Shown here piece after piece: positions 1 to 8,178 of a stretch of DNA of 63,193 bases. Within the stretch, counting starts at the first letter, position 1; each line of letters starts with the position of its first letter. The position numbers and the translations under genes are program-made. Location: contig JAKVBH010000003.1 in assembly GCA_022447495.1 (NCBI GenBank), forward strand, positions 1 to 63,193, given 5' to 3'. A model generated the notes under the pieces. That model saw nothing but the letters and a program-made list of their open reading frames with translations, did not search any database and was not told the origin of the DNA. Source of the DNA: Marinovum sp. GTDB lineage: Bacteria; Pseudomonadota; Alphaproteobacteria; Rhodobacterales; Rhodobacteraceae.

Positions 1-540
1 CAGGTCAACCACAAGAAGGTCGAACGATTGTGGGCTGAAGAAGGCTTGCAGCTGCCGCATTGGCACAAGAAACGACGACGGCTCTATCACAAGTACAGTT
101 CTGTCATAAAACTGCGGCCAACACATCCCAACCATGTTTGGGCAATCGACTTCGTGCATGACAAGTTAAGCAGTGGGCGGCCCTACAAGATGTTCACGGT
201 GCTTGATGAATACATCCGTGAGGCGCTCTGCGTAGCGGTACGGCCAAAGATGAATGCAACCGATGTTGTGGATGTGCTGCACAGGCTTGTGTTGAAGCAT
301 GCTAAGCCTGAGTTCATACGATCAGACAACGTCCTATGCGCGGAATGATTGGCTCAGACACGTCGGGATTAAACCGATGCAGATCTATCCCGCTAGTCCC
401 TAGAAAAACCAATACAACGAGCGCTTCAATGGAACACTCCGTCGCGAAGTCCTAAAAGCAGAGTGGTTCCACAGTACGAAACAAGCCCAGGTCGCCATCA
501 ACATATGGCTCAGACAATACAACCAAATCCGGCCTCATCA
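1..540 (+). pseudogene. IS3-family transposase orfB remnant
   Basis: The reading frame enters from the left edge and encodes the middle of an IS3-family (IS407-like) integrase: an HTH-linker stretch, then the DDE core beginning at NHVWAIDFVHD (first catalytic Asp) and reaching FIRSDN (second Asp). At about 333-345 the frame shifts and the usual GPEF residues are missing. The second frame continues as WLRHVGIKPMQIYPASP, meets an in-frame TAG where homologs have Trp, then resumes NQYNERFNGTLRREVL up to NQIRPHH near 540. One small deletion/frameshift plus one nonsense codon make it inactive. The 3' end of the element is missing and abuts the stop codon of the convergent deacetylase gene. Confidence 0.85.
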
Positions 541-1680
541 TGGGGAGACGGAAATCTTGTCCAAGAGGACATCAAGCATTGCGTCGCATTTGGCCAATTC
601 GCTGCGCGGGATGAATTCGTCGGGCTTGTGCCCTTGCCCCTCCATCGAACCAGGGCCACAAACGAGCGTTGGAATACCCAAGTCGCTCAGCAATCCAGCC
701 TCGGTACCGAAGGCCACTTTGCAGGTATCAGTTCTCGAGGCGTTTTGGAGTAAATGGATCGCATCGCGGTCGACTGAATTAAGACCGGGGTAGTCAATGG
801 TCCGTTCAATTGAGATTGCATCCGGCAGGCTATAGCTTGCGCCGCATTCCACCGCGAGGGCTCGGATACGGTCTTCCACGGCATCTGGATCATCTTGGGC
901 GAGAAAGCGCGTCTCAAAGGTCATCGCCGCGCGGTCCGGAACGATGTTGAGTGCACGACCTCCGGCCAATTTACCAACGTGCAGGGTCGTGTAGGGAATC
1001 TCGTAAGCGGGGTCGTGGGCCCCCGTTTCGCACAGACCAGCCTGCATTTGCTCCAGACCGCTCATGAATTTTGCCGCCACGTTCAGCGCGTTGACGAACC
1101 GCGGGGCCAGCGCAGAGTGCCCAGACTGCCCTCTGATCTCAGCTTGATAGGCGCGTTTTCCCTTGTGTCCCACGGCCACCCGCATCTCGGTGGGCTCGCC
1201 AACCACGGCGAGGCGCGGCTCCCTCAAGAGGTCGCGCAAGTTCGGCAGCATCCGCGCCAGACCGACACAGCCAATTTCTTCGTCGTAAGAAATCAGCAAT
1301 TGCAGCGGCACGCTCAAGGCACGCGACGCCGCCTGCTCCGCCCCGGCCAACATGGCGGCCAAGAACCCTTTCATATCCGTAGTGCCGCGTCCGTAGAGAT
1401 TGTCACCCTCGGCCACACACCGAAAGGGATCACGGGTCCAAGGCTGGTCCTCGACAGGAACCACGTCACTGTGGGCGGACCAGAGAATGCCGCCTGGACC
1501 CGTTGGACCGATCTCAGCATAGAGCCCGGCCTTAGGTTCTGTGGCATCGCTCAAACGTACGGTGCGAAAACCAAGCGTTTTAAGATGGGTCTCGACCTCT
1601 TCGATGAGGGGCAGGTTCGTGGCGTGACTGACCGTGTTATGGGCGATCAGCTTTTCGAGCAGCGCTTCGGAGCGGCTCAT
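538..1680 (-). CDS. M20-family deacetylase, ArgE-like
   Basis: A 380-residue zinc-dependent amidohydrolase of the M20 (ArgE/DapE/CPG2) family, expected to remove an acyl group from an N-acyl amino acid or diamine in the cytosol. Metal and catalytic motifs are visible: WSAHSDVVPV (His70, Asp72), GRGTTDMKG (Asp102), the general-base pair in SYDEEIGC (Glu134-Glu135), VVGEPTEM, and a late His in GQGHKPDEF. I chose the ATG at 1680 because it overlaps the stop of the decarboxylase (ATGA) and matches family length; a longer frame to 1740 lacks family similarity at its N-terminus. It is the last gene of the minus-strand amine operon. ArgE itself is one possibility; deacetylation of an N-acetylated diamino acid fits the neighbours better but is inference. 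The 3' end touches an IS remnant and appears intact. Confidence 0.85.
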   Translation of the reverse strand: MSRSEALLEKLIAHNTVSHATNLPLIEEVETHLKTLGFRTVRLSDATEPKAGLYAEIGPTGPGGILWSAHSDVVPVEDQPWTRDPFRCVAEGDNLYGRGTTDMKGFLAAMLAGAEQAASRALSVPLQLLISYDEEIGCVGLARMLPNLRDLLREPRLAVVGEPTEMRVAVGHKGKRAYQAEIRGQSGHSALAPRFVNALNVAAKFMSGLEQMQAGLCETGAHDPAYEIPYTTLHVGKLAGGRALNIVPDRAAMTFETRFLAQDDPDAVEDRIRALAVECGASYSLPDAISIERTIDYPGLNSVDRDAIHLLQNASRTDTCKVAFGTEAGLLSDLGIPTLVCGPGSMEGQGHKPDEFIPRSELAKCDAMLDVLLDKISVSP

Positions 1681-3026
1681 CGCAGATCCTCCAGGGCGTG
1701 CAACACGTGGGTTGGATCCGTTTGAGGGTTCACGATGCACAGTCGGAAGACCATCTCACCGCGCCAGCGCGTTGGAAGACACAGAAGGCTCCCTGAACGT
1801 CGCTTGTCCTCGGCCCAGCGAACCATAGTAGGTTCATCCATGCTCCGTGGCTTGAACAAGATCACCGTGAGTTGCGGGCCCAGCAACAGGTCCAAATGTT
1901 CGGCGACCGCGATGCCCTTTGCGATCTCCTCAGCAATTTTTCGGGTGCTCGCCACTGCGGCAACATAGGCTGCCGTTCCATGGGTCGCCAGGGAGTACCA
2001 CAGCGGCAATCCCCGCGCACGACGGCTCAAGTGCAAGGCGTAGTCCGATGGATTCCACTGATCTGCATCAACCGTATCGAGATAGACCGCACGTTGGCCA
2101 TGGGCCGCTGCGCCATCACCTGCATTTCGGTAGATCAACGCTGAGCTGTCATACGGCGCAAAAAGCCATTTGTGTGGATCGAGGATCAGGGAATGCGCCC
2201 GTTCGATCCCGGCGAATTCGCGCGCCATGATGGGATCCGCCAAAGCCGCTCCGCCATAGGCCCCATCGACATGGACCCATTTGTTGTGTGTCTCGGCCAA
2301 AACTGTGAGCCCAGCAATGTCATCCACGGCACCGCAATTCGTGGCCCCGCCATTGGCAACAATGGCAAAAGTTGCTTCGGTCAGATGCGGCGCAGCCGCC
2401 TTGGCGCTGAGGCGTCCGCGTGCGTCGGCGGGTGCGGTGATCAGGTCGGCATCCATGACCCGCGCGGCAGTTGCGATGGAGCTGTGGGCTTCAGCAGAAC
2501 ATAAGATTGCGCCCCGCCCCCTCGCGCCGGTAGTTCGTCGGTGCCAATCGCGGGCCGCATGCAGAGCAGAGAGATTTCCCAAGGTTCCACCCGCCACAAA
2601 AACGCCGCCCGCATTCTCAGGCCAGCCTGCGAGATCAGAAATCCAGCGCAAGGCCTGGTTTTCGGCGTGAATGGCTCCCGAACCACCGTCCCAATTGCCC
2701 GCAAAGATGCTTGCCGCGCCAAGCGCCGCATCAAAGCTGAGGGAGGCTTTGGACGGAGCTGAGGCGACGAAGCTCAGGCTGGTGGGATCACCAAAGGGGC
2801 GGCAGGACGGAACAATCGTGTCAGTAAAGAGCGCCATTGCGGTCTGTGCCCCGATCCCGGTCGACGTGATGGAAGAACCGATAAGCGCATCTAGCTCTGA
2901 CAGTGGAAGAGCTCCATGTCGTGGGTCCGGACCCCCCGCAATGCGCGCGGCGGTCCAATCGAGCATCTCGGATGTCTGCTCGGGATCGAAGGAAAAGGGT
3001 GCGTCGGACTGAAATTTGTTTGTCAT
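1677..3026 (-). CDS. group II PLP-dependent decarboxylase
   Basis: A 449-residue fold-type I PLP decarboxylase of the family containing aromatic-L-amino-acid, histidine and 2,4-diaminobutyrate decarboxylases. Visible signatures are the cofactor-stacking His in CSAEAHSS (about 181), the pyridine-nitrogen Asp in VHVDGAYGG (about 254) and the Schiff-base Lys in LILDPHKWLF (Lys286). The start at 3026 lies 4 bases after the aminotransferase stop, so the two are probably translated together; the longer frame to 3065 begins inside that gene. Substrate cannot be read from sequence. Pairing with a class III aminotransferase resembles the diaminobutyrate aminotransferase/decarboxylase pair that makes 1,3-diaminopropane, though degradation of an amino acid is equally possible. 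Confidence 0.85.
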   Translation of the reverse strand: MTNKFQSDAPFSFDPEQTSEMLDWTAARIAGGPDPRHGALPLSELDALIGSSITSTGIGAQTAMALFTDTIVPSCRPFGDPTSLSFVASAPSKASLSFDAALGAASIFAGNWDGGSGAIHAENQALRWISDLAGWPENAGGVFVAGGTLGNLSALHAARDWHRRTTGARGRGAILCSAEAHSSIATAARVMDADLITAPADARGRLSAKAAAPHLTEATFAIVANGGATNCGAVDDIAGLTVLAETHNKWVHVDGAYGGAALADPIMAREFAGIERAHSLILDPHKWLFAPYDSSALIYRNAGDGAAAHGQRAVYLDTVDADQWNPSDYALHLSRRARGLPLWYSLATHGTAAYVAAVASTRKIAEEIAKGIAVAEHLDLLLGPQLTVILFKPRSMDEPTMVRWAEDKRRSGSLLCLPTRWRGEMVFRLCIVNPQTDPTHVLHALEDLR

Positions 3027-3030
3027 AGTC

Positions 3031-4380
3031 TTAGAGCCCCGCTTGAACCTCAAGAATGCTATCACGCATAATGTCCGCCACTTGGTCGATCATGGCGATA
3101 TCCATAATGAGCGTGGGCGACAGGATCGCCACATTTCCCAAAGGACGCACAATCAGGCCCCGCTTTTGGCAGGCGCGCGCGATTTCAAGCGCGATCTGGG
3201 CTTCTGGCGGATGACCCTCCTTGGTCTCACGATCTTTGACAAACTCTATGCCCATCATGAAATGGCTACCACGGACTTCGCCAACCATCTCGATATCCCG
3301 GAGGGCAAGAAGCTTTTGTTCGAAATAGGCCCCGGTCACACGGACATTTTCTGGGATGCCTTCGGTCTCCATGATTTCGATGTTTTTCAAAGCCGCAGAC
3401 GCTGCGGCGGGATGGCCCGAATAGGTCATGCCATGTAAGAATACCCCGCCCTCGCCTGAGACGATGTCATGGATTTCGTCTGATACAATGGTGGCCGCCA
3501 GCGGTTGATAGCCAGAAGTCAGGCCTTTGGCCGTGGTGATGATGTCAGGGACCATGCCGAAAACGTCCTCGGAGGCAAAAAAATGTCCGAGCCGACCGAA
3601 GGCCGTGACCACCTCGTCGGCCACGTATTTGATGTCGAATTCCTGGCAAACCTCCCAGGCGCGTTTGTGGTAGCCTTTGGGCGCGGTGATCACGCCACCG
3701 GCGCCTTGGATGGGCTCGGCTATGAACGCGCAAATATGCTCGGGGCCAATCTCCTGGATCCTGGCGCGCATATCAGAGATAAGGTGGTCGAGGAACTCTT
3801 CCTCGCTCGCGTCGGCACCGTCGCGCCAATGATGGACCGACGGTAAATGGTGCACGATGTCATGGGCGGCATGCCAACCATCGGCGTAGGCCGGTGTGGT
3901 CATGGCCATCGCCAGATAAGTGGCCCCGTGATACGCGCCAATACGGCTAAGCACCTGTTTCTTCTCGGGCCGCCCAAGGCGGATGTTCATATGTTGAAGA
4001 ATGCGGATCGCACTGTCATTGGCGACCGAGCCTGAGTTTGCAAAGTGCACTGCGTTAAGATGCCCAGGCGCAAGCTCCGCAATCTTTTGGGCCAGTGCCG
4101 CCGCTTTGGGATGAGTGAAGTTGTAGAAGGTTGAATAAAAATCCAAGGTCGCGAGCTGTTCGCTGATCGCGTCGATCATTTCGCGCCTGCCGTGGCCAAT
4201 GTTGACACACCACAGCCCGCCGATCCCATCGATCAACTTCTCACCGTCATTGCTATAAACATAGGCCCCTTCGGCCCTGGAAATGACCGTCCTACCGCCC
4301 TGCTGCTTGAGCGCATTGAGGTCCGCAAAAGATTGAATGAGGTGGTCATCCTGTTTGAGGATTTCATCCGTTGTGAGCAT
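3031..4380 (-). CDS. class III (omega) aminotransferase
   Basis: A 449-residue PLP enzyme of aminotransferase class III, which moves an amino group from a terminal amine (putrescine, beta-alanine, taurine, diaminobutyrate and similar) to pyruvate or 2-oxoglutarate. The cofactor Asp lies in KYVADEVVTAFGR (about 255) and the Schiff-base Lys in ITTAKGLTSGYQP (about 285); the SGSVANDSAIR phosphate-binding region and the conserved R/HGMTYSGHP segment are present. The start at 4380 is preceded by a good ribosome site (GGAAGGG); the frame extends upstream to 4458 without family similarity. It follows the LysR gene by 96 bases and is 4 bases ahead of the decarboxylase. The sequence is closest in style to the putrescine/omega-amine-pyruvate group, but the donor is not determinable here. 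Confidence 0.88.
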   Translation of the reverse strand: MLTTDEILKQDDHLIQSFADLNALKQQGGRTVISRAEGAYVYSNDGEKLIDGIGGLWCVNIGHGRREMIDAISEQLATLDFYSTFYNFTHPKAAALAQKIAELAPGHLNAVHFANSGSVANDSAIRILQHMNIRLGRPEKKQVLSRIGAYHGATYLAMAMTTPAYADGWHAAHDIVHHLPSVHHWRDGADASEEEFLDHLISDMRARIQEIGPEHICAFIAEPIQGAGGVITAPKGYHKRAWEVCQEFDIKYVADEVVTAFGRLGHFFASEDVFGMVPDIITTAKGLTSGYQPLAATIVSDEIHDIVSGEGGVFLHGMTYSGHPAAASAALKNIEIMETEGIPENVRVTGAYFEQKLLALRDIEMVGEVRGSHFMMGIEFVKDRETKEGHPPEAQIALEIARACQKRGLIVRPLGNVAILSPTLIMDIAMIDQVADIMRDSILEVQAGL

Positions 4381-4476
4381 CGTGCGGTCCCTTCCTGCGG
4401 TCTGGGCGAACAATCGCTCAGGCGCGGGTCTCTCGGTAGGCGGACCTTGGAAAAGCATTGCTTAGCGCCTGGCTAA

Positions 4477-5412
4477 CTAGGTGGCGATGTCGCCGCCCAA
4501 CTTGTTCATTTGGCCAGAGTCCAACAGATCCGCGCCCTGCTCTATGAAGGCCCGAACCGCTTGAGAGCGAGCGGCATCCTGTGCCGTCAGAAAGCCCATT
4601 CTTAAGGCGCGTGTGTCACCGGCGATGGGCACAATGTGCACGCGTTTACCATCCGGAGCTGTGTTGCTGAGCGTGCGAAGGTTGGCGATTGAATAGCCAA
4701 AATTATTGGCCACCATGGACCGCATAACCGCCATATCACGCGTACGTTCCGCGATATTGGGGCGCTCCTCCAGGCCATCGAAGAGCGACAGAAAATAGTC
4801 GGCGCTTGATGGCAAATCGAGAAGAACCATTGGGTATCCTACCAACTCCTCCACCGTGACCGAAGCGCGGTCTTTGAGGGGGTGTGCATCACCCATCAAT
4901 GCAATGGGGGGGAGCTTTACGAGTCCCGTAAATTGCAGATCAGCAGGCAAATCCAGGTCATAGGTGAGAGCAACATCAATCTCTGCGCGGCGCAGGGCGC
5001 TGATGAGCGCGGCTTGGTCCATTTCTTTTTGGCCAATGCGCACGTTTGGATGACGGTCTTCAAAGCGTCGGCGCAGAGACGGCAAGATGATCTGAGCAAA
5101 AGTCACAAGACAGCCCACACAAAGGGGCCCGCGTACACGCCCCGAGATGTCGCCCGCAATATCCATGATCGCGCCGGCTTCGCGCAGAACCAGGCGTGCT
5201 TGCTCTAATATCTCGCGACCCGGTTGGGTCAGAGACAGGCCCTGAGCATGCTGACGGACGAAAAGTGGCAAGCCAACCTCTTGTTCTAACTGCGAAATTG
5301 CCGAAGAAATCGAGGGAGAGGACACATTGATTTGCTCTGAGGCACGCGCGATGCTCCCCGCGTCACCGACAGCCACAAAATACTCCAATTGCCGGAGAGT
5401 GAACCTCAACAT
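4477..5412 (-). CDS. LysR-family transcriptional regulator
   Basis: A 311-residue LysR-type regulator. The N-terminal winged helix-turn-helix spans about residues 1-60 (FTLRQLEYFVAVGDAGSIARASEQI...SSAISQLEQEVG), joined by a linker helix to a type 2 periplasmic-binding-like effector domain from about 90 to 300. It sits inside the minus-strand run between DUF1028 (90 bases upstream) and the aminotransferase (96 bases downstream) and is co-directional with both, which is less usual than divergent placement. It probably controls this operon and perhaps the divergent flavin monooxygenase; an amine or amino acid is the expected co-inducer. That is inference from position. Confidence 0.88.
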   Translation of the reverse strand: MLRFTLRQLEYFVAVGDAGSIARASEQINVSSPSISSAISQLEQEVGLPLFVRQHAQGLSLTQPGREILEQARLVLREAGAIMDIAGDISGRVRGPLCVGCLVTFAQIILPSLRRRFEDRHPNVRIGQKEMDQAALISALRRAEIDVALTYDLDLPADLQFTGLVKLPPIALMGDAHPLKDRASVTVEELVGYPMVLLDLPSSADYFLSLFDGLEERPNIAERTRDMAVMRSMVANNFGYSIANLRTLSNTAPDGKRVHIVPIAGDTRALRMGFLTAQDAARSQAVRAFIEQGADLLDSGQMNKLGGDIAT

Positions 5413-5501
5413 CTTCTGGCCTCTGTTCTTTGGAAAGACGCGCTTGGTCTTGGGGCTAAGTCGTCGTTACGGTGGTGAAATTGTCAAGCGGACGACACCG
5501 G

Positions 5502-6176
5502 TCACTCGTCGCCTGGCACGCCGTAGGATGGTGCCGAGCTGGGATCTAAGGCGCGCTGTACGTAGGCGCCGAGTTGAGGCTTATAGACCGCCCACGCGTC
5601 CGCCACGGTCTGGATTGGACACTCCAGCGTCCAATCGCAGCGCAGATCCGCAACCGCCCAAGGGACTTTGTCGACCAGCATAATGCCCGCAGAATGCACA
5701 GATCCGGCTTCGCCGCCTTGGTCGAGCCCTGCAAACATGGCTGCAAGTAGCCGGTCGCCCAAGTGTCCTTGCGACGCTTCGAAACCCGTCACGATGGCCG
5801 CAGGCACACCGTCATTGGCCAACAGATTGCCACCGGAGGCCACGTCCACGCCTTGCGCTTGGCTCCAGATGCCCAGTGATTGCATGCCTGAGTGGATTGC
5901 TGTGGTGCCCTTGGCGTCAATGGCCAGGACTTGGCGATAGGCGACGTGTTGGGCTTGAGCGCGCACACCTGCAACAGCTTCGGCCGCACTCATTCCACCT
6001 TGCATCAGATCGAGCGCGAAGGGACCGAGCCTTGGGTCAGTGACATTTTGCGACGCCACGGCGCCCACCCCTGCCCTGACAAAGGAACAGCGCGCCGCAA
6101 CGGCGGGAGATGAGGAGGAAATGGCAACTCCAAACATGCCTGTTTCGGCGCAGCGAGCCACAAGCGAGAAAGTCAT
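5502..6176 (-). CDS. DUF1028 family protein
   Basis: A 224-residue member of DUF1028, a family with an Ntn-hydrolase-like fold and no established reaction. It opens with TFSLVARC and contains the family hallmarks GMFGVAISSSSPAVAARC and GVGAVASQNVTDPRLG, then a long conserved body with VASGGNLLAND. The ATG at 6176 overlaps the RidA stop (ATGA), so translation is coupled; the longer frame to 6215 starts inside RidA. DUF1028 genes often travel with RidA, peptidases and amino-acid transporters, which suggests processing of a small amide or reactive enamine/imine intermediate. It is followed by the LysR gene. Confidence 0.82.
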   Translation of the reverse strand: MTFSLVARCAETGMFGVAISSSSPAVAARCSFVRAGVGAVASQNVTDPRLGPFALDLMQGGMSAAEAVAGVRAQAQHVAYRQVLAIDAKGTTAIHSGMQSLGIWSQAQGVDVASGGNLLANDGVPAAIVTGFEASQGHLGDRLLAAMFAGLDQGGEAGSVHSAGIMLVDKVPWAVADLRCDWTLECPIQTVADAWAVYKPQLGAYVQRALDPSSAPSYGVPGDE

Positions 6177-6589
6177 GTCGGGATCACCGCGGTGCCATCG
6201 ATTTCCACCAACCACTCAGGCCGGGCAAGGGCTTGGACAACCAGCCCCGTGGAGACTGGATGAACTCCTTTGATGTATTCGCCCATGGTGCGATAGACGG
6301 CCTCGCGGTGGCGCACATCGGTGATGTAGACCACCACTTTGACCAAATGCTCCATCGAACCGCCCGCCTCTTCGATCACCTGTTGGATATTCTGCATGAC
6401 CTTGTGAGTTTGCGCCACCGGGTCATGGCTATCGATGTTTTTCGCGTCATCAAGGTTTTGCGGACATTGCCCGCGCAGCCACACGATCCGCCCCCCATCG
6501 GTCACCACGGCTTGGGCCAAATCGTTGTCCAAGTTTTGCTCTGGATAGGTGTCTTTGGTGTTGAACGGGCGAATGCGCGTGTGTGCCAT
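6173..6589 (-). CDS. RidA family deaminase
   Basis: A 138-residue protein of the RidA/YjgF/Rid family. The family hydrolyses reactive 2-aminoacrylate-type enamine/imine intermediates released by PLP enzymes. The diagnostic C-terminal segment with the substrate-binding Arg is present as LARPEWLVEIDGTA, and the middle holds the typical NIQQVIEEAGGSMEHLVKVVVYITD. It is the first gene of the minus-strand operon and carries a GGAG ribosome site before the ATG at 6589. Its place ahead of an aminotransferase and a decarboxylase makes sense as protection against imine by-products. Confidence 0.88.
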   Translation of the reverse strand: MAHTRIRPFNTKDTYPEQNLDNDLAQAVVTDGGRIVWLRGQCPQNLDDAKNIDSHDPVAQTHKVMQNIQQVIEEAGGSMEHLVKVVVYITDVRHREAVYRTMGEYIKGVHPVSTGLVVQALARPEWLVEIDGTAVIPT

Positions 6590-6785
6590 GGTGTCTCCGC
6601 AAGGTAGGTTGGGCCTAACACTACCTTCGACACTTTTGAGACAAAATAACGGCTCGCAAATCGAGGCTTAGGATCGGGCTAAGTGGGTGAATTAGCATCA
6701 GACCAACCAGAGCTTTCGCTTTTCATATTTTATTCCACCGCACCTGCCCCGTAGATCAAGAAACAGATCAGCGCGAGGTGAAGCG
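6590..6785. promoter_or_regulatory. divergent promoter region
   Basis: A 196-base gap between the start of RidA (minus) and the flavin monooxygenase (plus). Both promoters must lie here. The stretch around 6640-6740 is richer in A+T than its surroundings. I see no repeat strong enough to name as a LysR site; the operon's own LysR protein is the obvious candidate regulator. Confidence 0.4.
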
Positions 6786-8027
6786 ATGGAGATGTTTGAC
6801 ACGGTTGTCATTGGCGGTGGCCAGGCAGGCATCGCCACGAGCGAGCACCTAAGCCAACACGGTATCAATCACGTGGTGCTGGAAAAAGGGCGCATCGCAG
6901 AAAGCTGGCGGACGCGGCGTTGGGACAGTTTGGTGGCCAATGGTCCGGCGTGGCATGACCGCTTCCCAAATCTAAAATATCCCTGTGATGACAATGCCTT
7001 CCCTGACAAAAGCACAATCGTCACTTACTTCGAAACCTATGCCAAGAAGGTCAATGCGCCCATTCGCGACGGCGTAAGGGTGACGCGCGTGACACCGGAT
7101 GGTCCAATCTTTCGCCTTGAAACCTCAGATGGTCCGATCGCCGCCAACCACGTCGTTGCAGCCACCGGAGCGTTTCAGACACCGGCCATTCCGCCCATCA
7201 TTCCTAAAGACGCGGGCGTGCATCAGCTGCACTCTGCCGATTACCGAAATCCCGACCAACTGCCCCAAGGTGGTGTGCTCATCGTGGGCGGCGGTTCATC
7301 AGGAAGCCAGATCGCCAAAGAACTTATGGCATCGGGGCGTGATACGTATCTCTCGCTTGGCCCCCATGATCGTCCACCACGCCGCTACCGTGGGCGCGAC
7401 AACGTTTGGTGGTTGGGCGTTTTGGGCAAGTGGAACGCCGACACGCCTGGGCCCAGCACCGAACATTTGACCATCGCCGTAAGCGGCAAAGACGGCGGTA
7501 ATACAATTGATTTCAGAGACCTAGCACATCAAGGATTGACGCTTCTGGGGATGTCGTCGCGCTATGACAAGGGCGTTTTGCACGTCGCAGACGATCTTCA
7601 TCGCAACCTCAATGCGGGTGATGCGAAGTATCTATCACTCTTGAATGAGGCGGATGCCTTCATTGCCGAGAACGCCCTCGACCTGCCCGAAGAGCCTGAG
7701 GCGCGAGACCTGCCGCCTGCCCCGGCGTGTGAAACAGACCCCATTTTGTCTCTCAATCTGGCAACAGCTGGGATCTCGACGGTGCTGTGGGCCACGGGCT
7801 ACAAATTCGACTTTTCCTGGATCGACGCAGATACATTCAATGAACGCGGGGCGCCGGTGCACCAGCGCGGCGTAAGCCGCCAACGGGGCCTCTATTTTGT
7901 GGGGCTTCCGTGGCAGACGCGGCGGGGGTCGTCGTTCATTTGGGGGGTCTGGCATGATGCCAAATTCATTGCCGACCAGATCGCCATCAAGCACAGCTAT
8001 ATGCAACACCATTTCGGCACGGAGTAA
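6786..8027 (+). CDS. flavin-containing monooxygenase-like oxidoreductase
   Basis: A 413-residue FAD/NAD(P)H oxidoreductase of the flavin-monooxygenase/CzcO type. The FAD-binding Rossmann motif is at the N-terminus (VVIGGGQAG, residues about 8-16) with LEKGRIAESWR after it. The second dinucleotide motif for NADPH lies near residue 165 (LIVGGGSSGSQIAKEL). The ATG-type motif VVAATGAFQ and the C-terminal WATGYKFDFSWI, GLYFVGLPWQT and WGVWHDAKFIADQI segments match the family. It is probably cytosolic and may hydroxylate a soft heteroatom (N or S) or an amine. It is transcribed away from the RidA/aminotransferase operon, so an amine-derived substrate is a reasonable guess, not proven. Confidence 0.82.
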   Translation: MEMFDTVVIGGGQAGIATSEHLSQHGINHVVLEKGRIAESWRTRRWDSLVANGPAWHDRFPNLKYPCDDNAFPDKSTIVTYFETYAKKVNAPIRDGVRVTRVTPDGPIFRLETSDGPIAANHVVAATGAFQTPAIPPIIPKDAGVHQLHSADYRNPDQLPQGGVLIVGGGSSGSQIAKELMASGRDTYLSLGPHDRPPRRYRGRDNVWWLGVLGKWNADTPGPSTEHLTIAVSGKDGGNTIDFRDLAHQGLTLLGMSSRYDKGVLHVADDLHRNLNAGDAKYLSLLNEADAFIAENALDLPEEPEARDLPPAPACETDPILSLNLATAGISTVLWATGYKFDFSWIDADTFNERGAPVHQRGVSRQRGLYFVGLPWQTRRGSSFIWGVWHDAKFIADQIAIKHSYMQHHFGTE

Positions 8028-8076
8028 GCGCGGACGCCCTTTTCCACAGACCTCTCCGGACCAGAAATACATGGGC

Positions 8077-8111
8077 TATCTGCACGATTGACCTGCTGAA
8101 CCGTGCAGATA
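8077..8111. repeat. 10-bp inverted repeat between convergent genes
   Basis: TATCTGCACG (8077-8086) is perfectly repeated inverted as CGTGCAGATA (8102-8111) with a 15-base loop, midway between the 3' ends of the monooxygenase (plus) and the RTX pseudogene (minus). It has no clear T-run on either side, so it may act as a factor-assisted, two-way transcription end rather than a classic intrinsic terminator. Confidence 0.6.
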
Positions 8112-8178
8112 ACACCAAATGTCCGCCGTCGACCGCCCAGTCTGGTAAAAAATCATTCACTCGTTCCCTAAACAGACT

